The notes: generated by a model not told the origin, from the sequence alone. A stretch of DNA of 32,854 nt from an uncultured Lachnospiraceae bacterium (GCA_902766365.1 CACXDC010000087.1:1-32854), one strand, 5' to 3'; shown: positions 7,607 to 17,849, counted from the first letter of the stretch. Made by a program: numbers and translations.

Positions 7607-8629
7607 TTACTCTGCTATTTTATACTTCGAAATCAGACACGGTACCCCGATATTTTTATTTGCGGACGGCTGCATCCATATGAAATTCTCTTCATTTCCT
7701 ATCATGACAAGGATCGTACGGTTTCCCTTTTTGTCCTTATTGGCATTCTGGTAAACCCAGGTTCCATGGTCAGCTGTGCCTTCCCACTCTTCCATCTTAT
7801 CATTCAGATCCGTGGTCGTCACATAGAAATCTCCGTTCAGAAGACCACCGCTGTAGCTTCCGATCCGGTTTCCCACATAGCGCTCACCCTTCTTGAAATT
7901 AGCCGTATTAAAATCGAAATGCTCGGATCCTTCTCCATCCGGCAGATCATTTGCAAATCCTCCCGTATACTGATGATACGTATACAGATCTGTATTTTTG
8001 CTGTCGTTATGCACATGATAATGAATAAAGGTTCCGTTTCCATCCCTCTTTCCAGCTTTCCAGGTGCCATAATAATACTGGTTGTCTGCATAGACGGCAA
8101 TTCCTGTCCCAGAAGGAAGTCCGTTACTGTCCGTATCTCCATAATAATAGAAATCCGTAGTACCCTTCAGACTGTAGCTCATGGCCCGGAACCGGTCAAG
8201 GGAAGCCAGGTCATCCAGTGCCTTCTGATTACTGTCAGCCCAGTACCCCATCATTTCCTTCAGCTGACTGTCTTTGTCATAGGTGATCTTGCTGTAATCC
8301 ACAGCAGCATTCTGCATGATCTCCTGATAGGGAGTCTGCTCCGGAACCGGAGAGGCTTCTGCCTCCCCGTCCGGTTTCTCCTCCGTCCCGGTCTGCACAG
8401 GAGCTGCGGTTACTGTCATCTCCTGTTTGCCATCCGCATTCTGATCCGGCATATTTTCATCTGCATAATCCATAATGCTTTCCTGCAGATCGTCATCCCT
8501 GCTTTCACTGTTGTTTTTGCTTCTGACAGCAGATACCACGAAAGTGATAAACAGAACCAGTACGATCAGCACAAAAGGAAGGATTGTTACAATAATTTTT
8601 GCTTTTTCCTGGTCAAATTCTTTTTTCAT
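7607..8629 (-). CDS. Membrane-anchored MORN-repeat protein
   Basis: The protein is 340 residues long. One N-terminal transmembrane helix (about residues 11-34, IIVTILPFVLIVLVLFITFVV) acts as signal anchor. A low-complexity acidic linker follows, then an outer domain. From about residue 160 there are several MORN-like repeats of the YxGxxxxGxxxGxG type, for example YYYGDTDSNGLPSGTG, YYYGTWKAGKRDGNG, YTGGFANDLPDGEG and YSGGLLNGDF. MORN repeats form beta-hairpin ribbons that bind lipids or proteins, and their role in bacteria is mostly unknown. The start codon follows the nfnB stop directly (TAAATG), so translation is coupled, although no metabolic link to nfnB is obvious. The product is likely an extracytoplasmic surface-bound protein. 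Confidence 0.88.
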   Translation of the reverse strand: MKKEFDQEKAKIIVTILPFVLIVLVLFITFVVSAVRSKNNSESRDDDLQESIMDYADENMPDQNADGKQEMTVTAAPVQTGTEEKPDGEAEASPVPEQTPYQEIMQNAAVDYSKITYDKDSQLKEMMGYWADSNQKALDDLASLDRFRAMSYSLKGTTDFYYYGDTDSNGLPSGTGIAVYADNQYYYGTWKAGKRDGNGTFIHYHVHNDSKNTDLYTYHQYTGGFANDLPDGEGSEHFDFNTANFKKGERYVGNRIGSYSGGLLNGDFYVTTTDLNDKMEEWEGTADHGTWVYQNANKDKKGNRTILVMIGNEENFIWMQPSANKNIGVPCLISKYKIAE

Positions 8630-10015
8630 TTATTTATTTCTCAGATACTCATCAATACCTCTTGCTCCTGCTTTTCCGGCACCCATTGCCAGAATAACAG
8701 TCGCTGCTCCTGTTACCGCATCACCACCGGCATAAACACCTTCCTTGGATGTCTGTCCGTTCTCTTCTGCCGCAACGATACATTTCCTCTTATTGATCTC
8801 AAGACCTTTGGTTGTGGAAGAGATCAGCGGATTCGGAGAAGTTCCAAGGGACATGATCACAGTGTCCACATCGATCACGAACTCGGATCCGGGAACCTCT
8901 ACAGGACGTCTTCTTCCTGATTCATCCGGCTCTCCAAGCTCCATCTTAATGCAGCGGATACCCTTTACCCATCCCTTTTCATCCTCCAGGATCTCTACCG
9001 GGTTGGTCAGCAGATTAAAGATAATACCTTCTTCCTTTGCATGATGTACTTCTTCCACTCTGGCGGGCAGCTCTTCCTCACTTCTTCTGTATACGATATG
9101 AACCTCGCTGCCAAGACGGAGTGCTGTTCTTGCTGCATCCATGGCTACGTTACCGCCGCCCACAACAGCAACCTTCTTACCTCTCATGATAGGCGTATTG
9201 GAATCTTCATTAAATGCCTTCATCAGATTGCTTCTTGTCAGGTACTCATTGGCAGAAAATACACCATTTGCCTGCTCACCGGGGATACCCATGAACTTCG
9301 GAAGTCCTGCACCTGATCCGATAAATACGGCATCAAAGCCTTCTTCATTCAGCAGCTCATCAATAGTCACTGATTTACCGACAACAACATTGGTCTCGAT
9401 CTTTACGCCAAGTGACTTAACATTCTCAATTTCCTTTGCTACGACTCTGGTCTTTGGAAGTCTGAATTCAGGGATACCGTAAACCAGTACACCGCCTGCC
9501 TCGTGAAGTGCTTCAAAGATCGTAACATCATAGCCCATCTTGGCAAGATCACCAGCACAGGTAAGTCCTGCAGGGCCGGATCCGATCACAGCTACCTTCC
9601 TGCCATTCTTTTCTGCAGCGCCCTGGGGCTTGATTCCGTTTTCAGACGCCCAGTCTGCAACGAAACGCTCCAGCTTTCCGATGGAAATGGGTTCTCCCTT
9701 GATACCTCTGATACATTTGCCTTCACACTGGCTTTCCTGGGGACATACACGTCCGCAGACTGCCGGAAGTGCAGAGGATTCGGAAATGATCTGATAAGCG
9801 CCCTCGATATCGTCATTCTTTACCTTCTCAATAAATCCAGGAATGTTAATGGATACCGGACATCCCTTCATACATTGTGCATTCTTGCAGTTGATACATC
9901 TGCCTGCTTCTTCTTTTGCTTCTTCTCCGTTATAGCCAAGGCATACCTCTTCAAAGTTGGTTGCTCTTACCTTCGCATCCTGCTCTCTGACAGGTGTCTT
10001 CTTTAATACGTCCAT
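8630..10015 (-). CDS. nfnB: NfnB / glutamate-synthase-small-subunit-like flavoprotein (bifurcating transhydrogenase large subunit)
   Basis: The sequence has the N-terminal two-[4Fe-4S] domain, with cysteines 40, 43, 48, 52 and 87, 91, 97, 101, then an FAD-binding fold (GSGPAG 145-150). An NADPH-binding fold (VVGGGNVAMDAARTALRLG, near 285-302) follows. Such proteins are often annotated as homotetrameric NADPH glutamate synthase small subunit. Because it overlaps an nfnA gene (TAATG) and no glutamate-synthase large subunit is near, I infer it is NfnB. NfnAB couples NADH and reduced ferredoxin oxidation to making two NADPH in the cytoplasm, the main NADPH source of many clostridia. The length of 461 residues fits. 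GGAGG nine bases upstream is encoded inside the last codons of nfnA. Confidence 0.93.
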   Translation of the reverse strand: MDVLKKTPVREQDAKVRATNFEEVCLGYNGEEAKEEAGRCINCKNAQCMKGCPVSINIPGFIEKVKNDDIEGAYQIISESSALPAVCGRVCPQESQCEGKCIRGIKGEPISIGKLERFVADWASENGIKPQGAAEKNGRKVAVIGSGPAGLTCAGDLAKMGYDVTIFEALHEAGGVLVYGIPEFRLPKTRVVAKEIENVKSLGVKIETNVVVGKSVTIDELLNEEGFDAVFIGSGAGLPKFMGIPGEQANGVFSANEYLTRSNLMKAFNEDSNTPIMRGKKVAVVGGGNVAMDAARTALRLGSEVHIVYRRSEEELPARVEEVHHAKEEGIIFNLLTNPVEILEDEKGWVKGIRCIKMELGEPDESGRRRPVEVPGSEFVIDVDTVIMSLGTSPNPLISSTTKGLEINKRKCIVAAEENGQTSKEGVYAGGDAVTGAATVILAMGAGKAGARGIDEYLRNK

Positions 10016-10902
10016 TAGTCATTACCTCCGCAGTTTCCGCAGCCGCCGTGATGGGTTGCTCCTTCTTTTGCTGCAAGATAGGCTCTTCCTTCTGCAGTCT
10101 TATAAATCTGTTGACGCTGCATGGCTTCATCAAAATTAACCTGCAGTCCGTCAAATTCCGGTCCGTCAACACAGGCAAACTTCACTTCTCCGCCTACAGT
10201 CAAACGGCAGGCACCGCACATACCGGTTCCATCTACCATAATAGGGTTTAAGCTGACTACAGTCGGGATATTCAGTTCCTTTGTCAGCTTGCAGACAAAT
10301 TTCATCATGATCATGGGACCGATGGCGATACATACATCATAATGATTGCCTTCATTTACAAGATCGGTAATGGTCTGTGTTACCATACCGCTTCTTCCAT
10401 AGGAGCCGTCATCTGTGGTAACGAAAAGGCGGCCTGCAACTGCTTCCATTTCCTTTTCCAGGATCAGGATGCTCTTTGTCTTTGCACCAACGATGACATC
10501 TGCATCGATGCCGTTCTCATGGAGCCATTTTACCTGAGGATAAACGGGTGCGGTTCCCACACCACCGGCAACAAAAAGGATCTTCTTTTTCTTCAGTTCT
10601 TCCTTATCCTCGTGAACCAGCTCAGAAGGCTGTCCAAGAGGACCTACAAAATCATGGAAAGCATCCCCTGTCTTTAAATGGGACATGAATTCTGTTCCGG
10701 CACCTACTACCTGGAATACAATGGTAACGGTTCCCTTTTCTCTGTCATAATCACAGATGGTAAGCGGGATTCTTTCTGCTTTTTCATCTGTTCTTACGAT
10801 TACAAACTGTCCCGGCTGGCAGGACCTTGCCACTCTTTTTGCTTCCACCACCATATAATAAATATTGGGTGTCAGTTCTTTTGCTTCTAAAATCTTATAC
10901 AT
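10015..10902 (-). CDS. nfnA: NfnA: FAD/NAD-binding [2Fe-2S] subunit of the NADH-dependent ferredoxin:NADP+ oxidoreductase
   Basis: NfnA belongs to the ferredoxin-reductase/dihydroorotate-dehydrogenase-electron-transfer family. The 295 residues show an FAD domain (FVIVRTDEKAERIPLTICDY), an NAD-binding part (FVAGGVGTAPVYPQVKWL) and a C-terminal [2Fe-2S] site with Asp224, Cys229, Cys232 and Cys244 in VDGTGMCGAC...FACVDGPEFDG, as known for NfnA. It oxidises NADH and passes electrons to NfnB. An extra His/Cys-rich tail, HHGGCGNCGGND (284-295), is present. AAAGG eight bases before the ATG supports the start. The downstream nfnB overlaps it as TAATG. Alone it could be read as a sulfide dehydrogenase or PyrK subunit, but the pairing decides for NfnA. 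Confidence 0.93.
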   Translation of the reverse strand: MYKILEAKELTPNIYYMVVEAKRVARSCQPGQFVIVRTDEKAERIPLTICDYDREKGTVTIVFQVVGAGTEFMSHLKTGDAFHDFVGPLGQPSELVHEDKEELKKKKILFVAGGVGTAPVYPQVKWLHENGIDADVIVGAKTKSILILEKEMEAVAGRLFVTTDDGSYGRSGMVTQTITDLVNEGNHYDVCIAIGPMIMMKFVCKLTKELNIPTVVSLNPIMVDGTGMCGACRLTVGGEVKFACVDGPEFDGLQVNFDEAMQRQQIYKTAEGRAYLAAKEGATHHGGCGNCGGND

Positions 10903-10921
10903 CTCTATATCCTTTCCTGTT

Positions 10922-12370
10922 TTATATTAACGGGATCAGTCCCATCTGACCGTTTTCATCATAGATCAGTCTGTTCGGGGTTCCCGTATAAACTTCCACG
11001 GCATACATTCTTTCTTCTTTTTTCTTATTGCCATTGCCGTCAGTGACATACTCACCAAATATATAATAATAGCTATTTTCAATTTGCACAACAGTTTCAT
11101 ACACAAAGAAATGAATTCCCGTCTCACCAAAGGCATGTCCCTTTTCATCTGTCAGGATATGCTGCGCCATCAGCGCCCTGATAATAGCTGCGGAAGCGGC
11201 ATTTAAGGAAACGCTGCCATCCATGGAAAATTCATAGCTTCTGCTTGTTACTTCACTCTTTACCCCTTCCTCTGAGATCACAATAAACTTGTAATTGCTT
11301 CTTCCAAGAGGCATGGAAATGGGACCTGTATAGAGGATGCTGTTACTGTCTGGCTCCGATTTATCTGTCGTATAGTAGATGTTACAGCCAACCGGAATAT
11401 CCATCTCGATCTGGGTCGGCACCTGATATTTTCCACTCTCCGGCAGCACTGCAGGTGCTTCCGGGACTGTCAGATCAATGGCATACCAGTTTCTCACCAC
11501 TTCACTCTCAATGCCATATTCATTGATAAAAACAGCATTGACCTGATATCTGCCAGCTTCCAGAAAGATCGGGGATGTATAAACCTCTGAGGAAGCTGTA
11601 GGGACTGTCCCATCCAGCGTATAATAAATGTGTCCTGTCGTATTGGCCTGCAGACGCAGATAAAGGACTTCATCATAATTTCCACTTTCATAATTATACA
11701 CCGGAGGAAGCGCCATATAATGCTGAAAGGCAGTGGTAATGCTTTCATCCCTGCAGTCTGAAAGCAGATCATTGATCGCATCAAACTGCCCCTGCTTTTC
11801 ATAAAGCCGGATCACCCTTTCATAAAGCTTTTCCATTTCTTCAGACGGAAATTGTCCTTTATCGATTTCTTCTGTCAGTACCTGGATTGCTTTTTCTGTA
11901 TCATCAAGCTGTTCATAGCACGAAGCCAGAAGCAATGTGTTTCTGACCACATCTCCTTCCTGCCTTCCCACTTTTTCAAGCAGATCTGCAGCTTCCCGGT
12001 ACTTTCCCTGATCAGCCAGCTTTTCGGCCTTCTGTGTCTGGTAGGATGCTGAATAATGAATATACAGAAGAGGAGCTGCTATCACTATGGCAAGCAGTGC
12101 AGCAGCAAGACTGATCACTCTTGACCGGATACGGCTTCTGTTCATTTCTTCCAGGAAGAATCCTTCCTGCTCTCCACCGTTTTTTTCAGCCTCGTGTCCG
12201 TTTCCCTCTGTTTCTCTTTCCTTAATCTCTTCTCCAACCGTTGACAGAGTTTCTGTTATGCTGTTTTCTATTTCCGGCTCAAAATCCGGTACGATCCTGA
12301 TTTCAAGTCCACATGATTCGCAATAGAGATGTCCTGGTTCGATCTCTTTCCCGCACGACGGACATTTCAT
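10922..12370 (-). CDS. Zinc-ribbon, single-TM protein with TPR-like region and two chitobiase-type beta domains
   Basis: No named family fits the whole protein of 482 residues. In order it has a zinc ribbon at the very N-terminus (Cys3, Cys6, Cys17, Cys20: CPSCGKEIEPGHLYCESC), an acidic linker, one transmembrane helix (about 85-107) and TPR-like helical repeats (about 112-220: KLADQGKYREAADLLEKVG). Two beta domains of the CHB_HEX_C type follow (about 235-300 and 315-375), each with the IYYT(L/T)D hallmark, then an alpha/beta C-terminal domain. Topology suggests a cytoplasmic zinc ribbon and a large outer part. The frame is open from a GTG at 12379, but AGGGAG lies about eight bases from the ATG at 12370 and abuts the GTG, so I choose the ATG. 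It sits between folD and nfnA in the same direction. Confidence 0.88.
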   Translation of the reverse strand: MKCPSCGKEIEPGHLYCESCGLEIRIVPDFEPEIENSITETLSTVGEEIKERETEGNGHEAEKNGGEQEGFFLEEMNRSRIRSRVISLAAALLAIVIAAPLLYIHYSASYQTQKAEKLADQGKYREAADLLEKVGRQEGDVVRNTLLLASCYEQLDDTEKAIQVLTEEIDKGQFPSEEMEKLYERVIRLYEKQGQFDAINDLLSDCRDESITTAFQHYMALPPVYNYESGNYDEVLYLRLQANTTGHIYYTLDGTVPTASSEVYTSPIFLEAGRYQVNAVFINEYGIESEVVRNWYAIDLTVPEAPAVLPESGKYQVPTQIEMDIPVGCNIYYTTDKSEPDSNSILYTGPISMPLGRSNYKFIVISEEGVKSEVTSRSYEFSMDGSVSLNAASAAIIRALMAQHILTDEKGHAFGETGIHFFVYETVVQIENSYYYIFGEYVTDGNGNKKKEERMYAVEVYTGTPNRLIYDENGQMGLIPLI

Positions 12371-12403
12371 ATAAAACACTCCCTGCTCTGTTTCCTGTGC
12401 TTT

Positions 12404-13249
12404 TTATTTCTGCAGTTCTACAGACTGGATGCAGTTATTCAAAAGCATGGCGATCGTCATCGGTCCGACACCGCCCGGAACGGGTGTAATGGCACTGCAG
12501 ATCTCTGCAACATCATCAAAATCCACATCTCCACACAGCTTATTATCTGCATCCCTGTTGATACCCACGTCGATCACAACTGCACCTTCTTTTACATATT
12601 CCCTTGTGATCATCTTCGGTTTTCCAATGGCTGCGATCAGAATATCTGCTCTTTTTGCTACTTCCTTCAGGTTTGCTGTTCTGGAATGAGCCACGGTAAC
12701 TGTGGCATTCTCACGAAGCATCAGAAGTGCCATTGGCTTGCCTACGATATTGCTTCTCCCAAGGATCACACATTCCTTTCCTTCTATGGAAATCCCGGAA
12801 CGCTTTAAAAGCTCGATCACACCTGCCGGTGTACAGGACACAAAGCCAGGCTGTCCGATGCAGAGTGCACCGACACTCTCCGGATGGAATCCATCTACAT
12901 CCTTCTTGGGATCGATCGTGCGGATCACCTTGTTTTCATCGATATGTGCAGGCAGCGGAAGCTGGACAAGAATACCGTTTACGTCCTTTCTGCCATTCAG
13001 TTCCCGGATCAGGGAAAGAAGCTCCTCTTCTGTCGTTTCCTCCGGCAGTTCATAGGACAGGGAGCCGATCCCGATATATTCACAGCCCTTCTTTTTATTT
13101 CTTACATACACGGTTGAAGCCGGATTGTTGCCAACCTGGATCACTGCCAGTGTCACTTCGGTTCCTTCCGCTTTCAGCTTCGCTGCTTTTTCCTTCAGTT
13201 CATCCTTAATCGCAAGTGAAATTGCTTTTCCGTCGATAATCTGTGCCAT
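12404..13249 (-). CDS. folD: Bifunctional methylene-THF dehydrogenase / methenyl-THF cyclohydrolase FolD
   Basis: FolD interconverts 5,10-methylene-THF, 5,10-methenyl-THF and 10-formyl-THF with NADP(H). With Fhs upstream it forms the C1-folate branch used for purine and formate metabolism, and in acetogens for the methyl branch of the Wood-Ljungdahl pathway. The 281-residue length is normal. The catalytic pair Tyr48 and Lys52 lies in YVRNKKKG. GILVQLPLP, DVDGFHPES, the NADP fold VILGRSNIVGKPMALLML and the C-terminal TPVPGGVGPMTIAMLL are intact. AAGGAGG five bases before the ATG makes the start sure. It lies 10 bases after fhs. Confidence 0.98.
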   Translation of the reverse strand: MAQIIDGKAISLAIKDELKEKAAKLKAEGTEVTLAVIQVGNNPASTVYVRNKKKGCEYIGIGSLSYELPEETTEEELLSLIRELNGRKDVNGILVQLPLPAHIDENKVIRTIDPKKDVDGFHPESVGALCIGQPGFVSCTPAGVIELLKRSGISIEGKECVILGRSNIVGKPMALLMLRENATVTVAHSRTANLKEVAKRADILIAAIGKPKMITREYVKEGAVVIDVGINRDADNKLCGDVDFDDVAEICSAITPVPGGVGPMTIAMLLNNCIQSVELQK

Positions 13250-13259
13250 ACTGTCCTCC

Positions 13260-14930
13260 TTAAAATAAGCCGGTAATCACACCGTCATCATTGACATCAA
13301 TATTAAAAGCTGCCGGTGCCTTCGGAAGTCCCGGCATGGTCATGACAGCACCTGTCAGTACCACCACAAATCCAGCTCCTGCGGATACATAAGCCTCTCT
13401 GACACTGATGGAAAAGCCCTCCGGTCTTCCAAGAAGCGTCGGATCATCTGACAGGGAATACTGGGTCTTTGCCATACATACAGGAAGATTTCCAAATCCA
13501 AGTTCCTCCAGCTTCTTAAGCTGCTTGGAAGCGGCTGAAGTATAATTGACACCATCAGCGCCGTAAATTTCCCTGGCAACGGTCTCAATCTTTTCCTTTA
13601 AGGAAAGCTCATTCTCATATAGAACATGGAAATCGCTTTCTTTGTTCTCCAGTGTGGCAAGTACCTTTTCTGCAAGGGCGATACCGCCTTCACCGCCCTT
13701 TTCCCATACTTCGGAAAGAGCAAATTCACAGTTTCTGTCTTCACAGAATTTCCGGATATAGGAAATCTCTGCCTCTGTATCTGTCACAAAGCTGTTCAGC
13801 GTCACCACGATCGGTACTCCAAACTTATGCAGGTTTTCTATATGCTTCTCCAGATTGACGATTCCCTTCTGAAGCGCATCCATATTTTCTGCGGACAGTT
13901 CATTCTTTGGAACACCACCATTATATTTCAATGCCCGCACAGTCGCAACAAGGACAACCGCATCCGGCTTTAAGCCCGCCATACGGCACTTGATATCCAT
14001 AAACTTTTCTGCACCAAGATCTGCACCAAAACCGGCCTCTGTGATCACATAATCGGCCATTTTAAGGGCTGTCTTGGTGGCTCTGACAGAATTACACCCA
14101 TGGGCGATATTGGCAAATGGTCCGCCATGTACGATAGCGGGTGTATGCTCCAGTGTCTGGATCAGATTCGGCTTTAAAGCATCCTTCAAAAGGGCTGCCA
14201 TGGCTCCTACTGCCTTTAAGTCCGCTGCAGTCACAGGCTGTCCCTCATAATTATAGGCTACCACCATTCTTCCAAGGCGCTGCTTTAAATCCTTCATGTC
14301 ATCTGCAAGACACAGGACTGCCATGATCTCGGATGCTACAGTGATCACGAAATGATCCTCTCTGACAAAACCGTCTGTCTTTGCCCCAAGACCGACCACT
14401 ACATTGCGAAGGACACGGTCATTCATATCAAGGCAGCGTTTCCATACCACACTTCTTGTATCGATTCCAAGCTCGTTTCCCTGCTGGATGTGATTGTCAA
14501 GCATGGCAGCAAGCAGATTGTTGGCAGATGTAATAGCATGAAAATCACCGGTAAAATGAAGGTTCAGATCCTCCATAGGCACCACCTGTGCGAAGCCACC
14601 GCCGGCCGCACCGCCTTTGATACCAAAGCAGGGGCCAAGGGAGGGCTCTCGTAATGCGATCACTGCTTTCTTTCCCAGTCTGCCAAAGGCCTGTCCAAGT
14701 CCGACACTTGTCGTGGTCTTACCCTCTCCTGCCGGAGTCGGATTGATCGCTGTCACAAGGATCAGTTTTCCGTCAGGATTTTTGCTGATCTTCTCCATAT
14801 ATTCGTCAGAAAGCTTTGCCTTATACTTTCCGTATAATTCCAGCTCATCCTCTGTAATGTCGAGCTTTGCCGCTACCTCCCTGATCGGTAAAAGCTCTGC
14901 CTCCTGTGCAATCTGAATATCTGTTTTCAT
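13260..14930 (-). CDS. fhs: Formate--tetrahydrofolate ligase
   Basis: The enzyme joins formate to THF with ATP, giving 10-formyl-THF in the cytoplasm. The protein of 556 residues has the family length. The P-loop-like nucleotide site [14 protein letters not shown] (65-78), the segment [19 protein letters not shown] and the C-terminal [17 protein letters not shown] are complete. It begins 28 bases after ftsK and is followed by folD, a common clostridial pair. Its presence fits both ordinary anaerobic C1 metabolism and acetogenesis; no other Wood-Ljungdahl gene is in the window, so acetogenesis cannot be claimed. Confidence 0.99.
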   Translation of the reverse strand: MKTDIQIAQEAELLPIREVAAKLDITEDELELYGKYKAKLSDEYMEKISKNPDGKLILVTAINPTPAGEGKTTTSVGLGQAFGRLGKKAVIALREPSLGPCFGIKGGAAGGGFAQVVPMEDLNLHFTGDFHAITSANNLLAAMLDNHIQQGNELGIDTRSVVWKRCLDMNDRVLRNVVVGLGAKTDGFVREDHFVITVASEIMAVLCLADDMKDLKQRLGRMVVAYNYEGQPVTAADLKAVGAMAALLKDALKPNLIQTLEHTPAIVHGGPFANIAHGCNSVRATKTALKMADYVITEAGFGADLGAEKFMDIKCRMAGLKPDAVVLVATVRALKYNGGVPKNELSAENMDALQKGIVNLEKHIENLHKFGVPIVVTLNSFVTDTEAEISYIRKFCEDRNCEFALSEVWEKGGEGGIALAEKVLATLENKESDFHVLYENELSLKEKIETVAREIYGADGVNYTSAASKQLKKLEELGFGNLPVCMAKTQYSLSDDPTLLGRPEGFSISVREAYVSAGAGFVVVLTGAVMTMPGLPKAPAAFNIDVNDDGVITGLF

Positions 14931-14958
14931 GCCCTGCTTCCTTTCTCTCCTGTATGCT

Positions 14959-17796
14959 TTATAGCTGTTCCTCTATGTACTGCTCAAACTGCTCCATGCT
15001 CATCAGCACCTTTCTTGGCTTGGTACCTTCCTCTTCGCCTACCACACCGGCTTCACTGAGCTGATCCATGATCCTTGCTGCCCGGTTAAAGCCGATCTTG
15101 AACATCCTCTGCAGCATGCCAATGGATGCCTTGTCCTTTTCAATAATGAACTTTCCGGCTTCCACGAAATATTCGTCTTTATCAGAAGACGTATCTGCGC
15201 CTCCTCCCGTGGAAGCAGTTCCCATACCTGCGATCTTTTCTTCGATATCACTGCTGTAAACATTGCCAATTCTCTGATTCTTCAGATATTCAACCACATC
15301 TGATACTTCCTTGTCTGATACAAAGGCCCCCTGTACTCTGGCCGGCTTGGTATAGCCCTGCGGGTAAAAGAGCATGTCTCCCTTACCAAGAAGCTTCTCT
15401 GCCCCGTTCATATCAAGAATGGTCCTGGAATCCACACCACTGGACACACTGAACGCAATACGGCTTGGCATATTGGCCTTGATCAGACCGGTAATGACAT
15501 CGACAGAAGGACGCTGTGTAGCAATGATCAGATGGATGCCGGCCGCTCTTGCAAGCTGTGCCAGACGGCAGATGGATTCCTCCACCTCTCCTGGCGCTAC
15601 CATCATCAGATCCGCAAGCTCGTCTACGATGATCACGATCTGCGGCATCTTCGCAGGTATCTCAGTTTCTCCCCTGGCTTTCATTTCTTCTAACTTTTTA
15701 TTATAGCCCTTCAGGTCACGGACATTGAAATCGGCAAATCTCTGATATCTGTCCGTCATCTCGGCTACGCCCCAGTGAAGGGCTGCAGCCGCTTTCTTCG
15801 GATCTGTCACTACAGGGATCAAAAGATGGGGGATGCCGTTATACACACTCAGCTCTACTACCTTCGGATCCACCATGATCAGCTTCACCTCATCCGGTTT
15901 TGCTTTATAGAGAATACTCATGATCAGGGTATTGATACATACAGATTTACCGGATCCTGTTGCTCCTGCGATCAGCATATGCGGCATCTTCGCAATATCT
16001 GTTACTACCGTCTTACCTGCAATATCTTTTCCCACTGCAAAGGCAAGTCTTGAGTCAAACTCCTTAAACTCCTTTGTATCTAAAAGATCTCTTAAAGCAA
16101 CTGCTGTATTCTCCTTATTTGGTACTTCAATGCCAATGGCTGCCTTACCGGGGATCGGTGCCTCGATACGGATATCGGTAGCTGCCAGATTCAGCTTGAT
16201 ATCATCAGAAAGTCCCACGATCTTACTGACCTTAACCCCCTGCTCCGGCTGCAGCTCATATCTTGTAACAGCAGGTCCCTGGCTGATATCCGTGATCGTC
16301 ACCTTGACACCAAAGGTCTGCAGTGTCTGACGCAGTCTCTCTGCCGTCTCCCGCAGTTCTCTTGTCGAATCTCCGCTCTTTGCCATTCCTTTCTTTAAAA
16401 GCTCTATCGGTGGAAAATGATATTCCTTTTCCACAGGCTTCTTCTCATGAAGCTTCTGGTACATTTCTCCTGTCACAACCGTGCCTACCGCACCCGAAGA
16501 GCTTCTGACCGCACCGGGATCCTTCTTTAATGCTGCCACAGGCTTTGCCGGTGCTTCTTTTCTGGCTGGCTGTTCCTGCCTTACCGGTACAGTCGCCTTG
16601 GGTTCATATGCAGGCTCCTTCTGGTAGGATGCTGTATCCTCCTGGTAAGATGCCGTCTCCTCCGAACCAGGTATCTCCTCATCCTGTCCGAAATCTGCTC
16701 CGGTGATCTCCATCATGGCATCACTGCCATCCTCTTCTTCATAATAAGGAGAAGCTGTCTCCTCCGGGATCTCCATGCTCTCTTCTTCCGGCAGAACACC
16801 GTTGATCCGAATCCTGTGAAGCGCTTCTGCCTGTGCAGATGCCGCCGGATCCATAGAGCCTGATTCTGCCTCCCAGGATTCTTCTGCCGCCGTTCTCTGC
16901 TCATGATCGGACACGCTCCTCAGATTGATCTCATGCATGTCATCCCTTGTTTTTTCCTCTTTTTCATCTCTTGCAAGTGACGTATCCATCATGACGCCAC
17001 TGACCTTTTTGTCCATACGGAGAATTCTTTCGTTCTCCAGTTCTTCCTCATGAAGCTGCCGCTCCCGTGCTGTCCTTCTTCTCTCTTCTTCCTGCTCTTC
17101 CCTGCGGATTCTGGCGCGTTCCTTCCGGTATCTGGCATCCTCTCTTGTCCGCTCATACACCTTCTGGCTTCCTCTTCTGACACCGGTAACAAAGGATTTG
17201 TCTGTGATCACAACGATACAGATGACAGCACCAACAAGGATTGCCAGCACGGATCCTACAAGTCCAAGGAAATGATACATCAGATAGGCAAGTGTCCCCG
17301 CAAGGACACCTCCACCGTTTTTATTCTCGCTGCATCCCGTATAGATTTCTCTGATCTGATAACTCTCTGCCGAAGAAGGTCGTCCCGTAAACAGATCGAA
17401 TACGATACCGATCAGCAGAAACAGGATAACCCCTGCGATGAGTTTCCTGGTGGCAATACTGTTTCCACTGTTTACCATGCCAAATGCGATCATTACAAAA
17501 AAAGCGATCGGTACAATATAAGCCAGTAATCCAAAAATTCCAAACATCACATGACTGATCTGATCTCCCGCTACACCAATTACTCCGAAATTGCACAAAA
17601 AGAGAACCACTGCTACCGCAAGTAAACCGATCAGTATAATCTCATTTCTGATCGCAGAATCCATTGGTGCACTGCTTCTTTTCTGTGTGCTGCTACTGTA
17701 TTTTCTTCCCGAAGTTGTCTTTCTCTGACTGTTTCCGGCTGATTTTCTGCTGTTGTTATAATTGCTTCTGCCGGAACTTTTTTTTGCCTGTGCCAT
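14959..17796 (-). CDS. ftsK: DNA translocase FtsK/SpoIIIE
   Basis: This is a septum-located, ATP-driven DNA pump that clears or moves chromosomes through division and sporulation septa. The 945 residues start with a basic Ser-rich tail. Four to five membrane helices follow (about 52-72, 82-105, 118-137, 163-197), then a long charged and low-complexity linker (about 205-470) and the motor, with Walker A GATGSGKS (611-618) and Walker [13 protein letters not shown]. The C-terminal gamma winged helix begins at [23 protein letters not shown] and reads the polar DNA signals. The linker is longer than in Bacillus SpoIIIE (about 790 residues). It follows the tepA homologue by 65 bases, as in Bacillus. 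A possible own promoter lies in the end of tepA. Confidence 0.97.
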   Translation of the reverse strand: MAQAKKSSGRSNYNNSRKSAGNSQRKTTSGRKYSSSTQKRSSAPMDSAIRNEIILIGLLAVAVVLFLCNFGVIGVAGDQISHVMFGIFGLLAYIVPIAFFVMIAFGMVNSGNSIATRKLIAGVILFLLIGIVFDLFTGRPSSAESYQIREIYTGCSENKNGGGVLAGTLAYLMYHFLGLVGSVLAILVGAVICIVVITDKSFVTGVRRGSQKVYERTREDARYRKERARIRREEQEEERRRTARERQLHEEELENERILRMDKKVSGVMMDTSLARDEKEEKTRDDMHEINLRSVSDHEQRTAAEESWEAESGSMDPAASAQAEALHRIRINGVLPEEESMEIPEETASPYYEEEDGSDAMMEITGADFGQDEEIPGSEETASYQEDTASYQKEPAYEPKATVPVRQEQPARKEAPAKPVAALKKDPGAVRSSSGAVGTVVTGEMYQKLHEKKPVEKEYHFPPIELLKKGMAKSGDSTRELRETAERLRQTLQTFGVKVTITDISQGPAVTRYELQPEQGVKVSKIVGLSDDIKLNLAATDIRIEAPIPGKAAIGIEVPNKENTAVALRDLLDTKEFKEFDSRLAFAVGKDIAGKTVVTDIAKMPHMLIAGATGSGKSVCINTLIMSILYKAKPDEVKLIMVDPKVVELSVYNGIPHLLIPVVTDPKKAAAALHWGVAEMTDRYQRFADFNVRDLKGYNKKLEEMKARGETEIPAKMPQIVIIVDELADLMMVAPGEVEESICRLAQLARAAGIHLIIATQRPSVDVITGLIKANMPSRIAFSVSSGVDSRTILDMNGAEKLLGKGDMLFYPQGYTKPARVQGAFVSDKEVSDVVEYLKNQRIGNVYSSDIEEKIAGMGTASTGGGADTSSDKDEYFVEAGKFIIEKDKASIGMLQRMFKIGFNRAARIMDQLSEAGVVGEEEGTKPRKVLMSMEQFEQYIEEQL

Positions 17797-17849
17797 CTAC
17801 AAAAACATTTCCTTCCGCACTTCTTTGTTTACAAAGCGTAACAAGATAT

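Noticed and set aside
7766-8920. Long plus-strand open frame (384 codons) opposite the MORN and nfnB genes
   Set aside because: It is antisense to two well-supported genes, has biased His/Ile/Arg composition typical of shadow frames, and has no ribosome-binding site or family resemblance.
8630-10015. Naming this gene as the glutamate synthase small subunit
   Set aside because: Sequence alone allows it, but the overlap with nfnA and the absence of a large subunit favour NfnB.
13260-14930. Idea that fhs-folD marks a Wood-Ljungdahl cluster
   Set aside because: No other gene of the pathway is present, and this pair is common in non-acetogenic clostridia.
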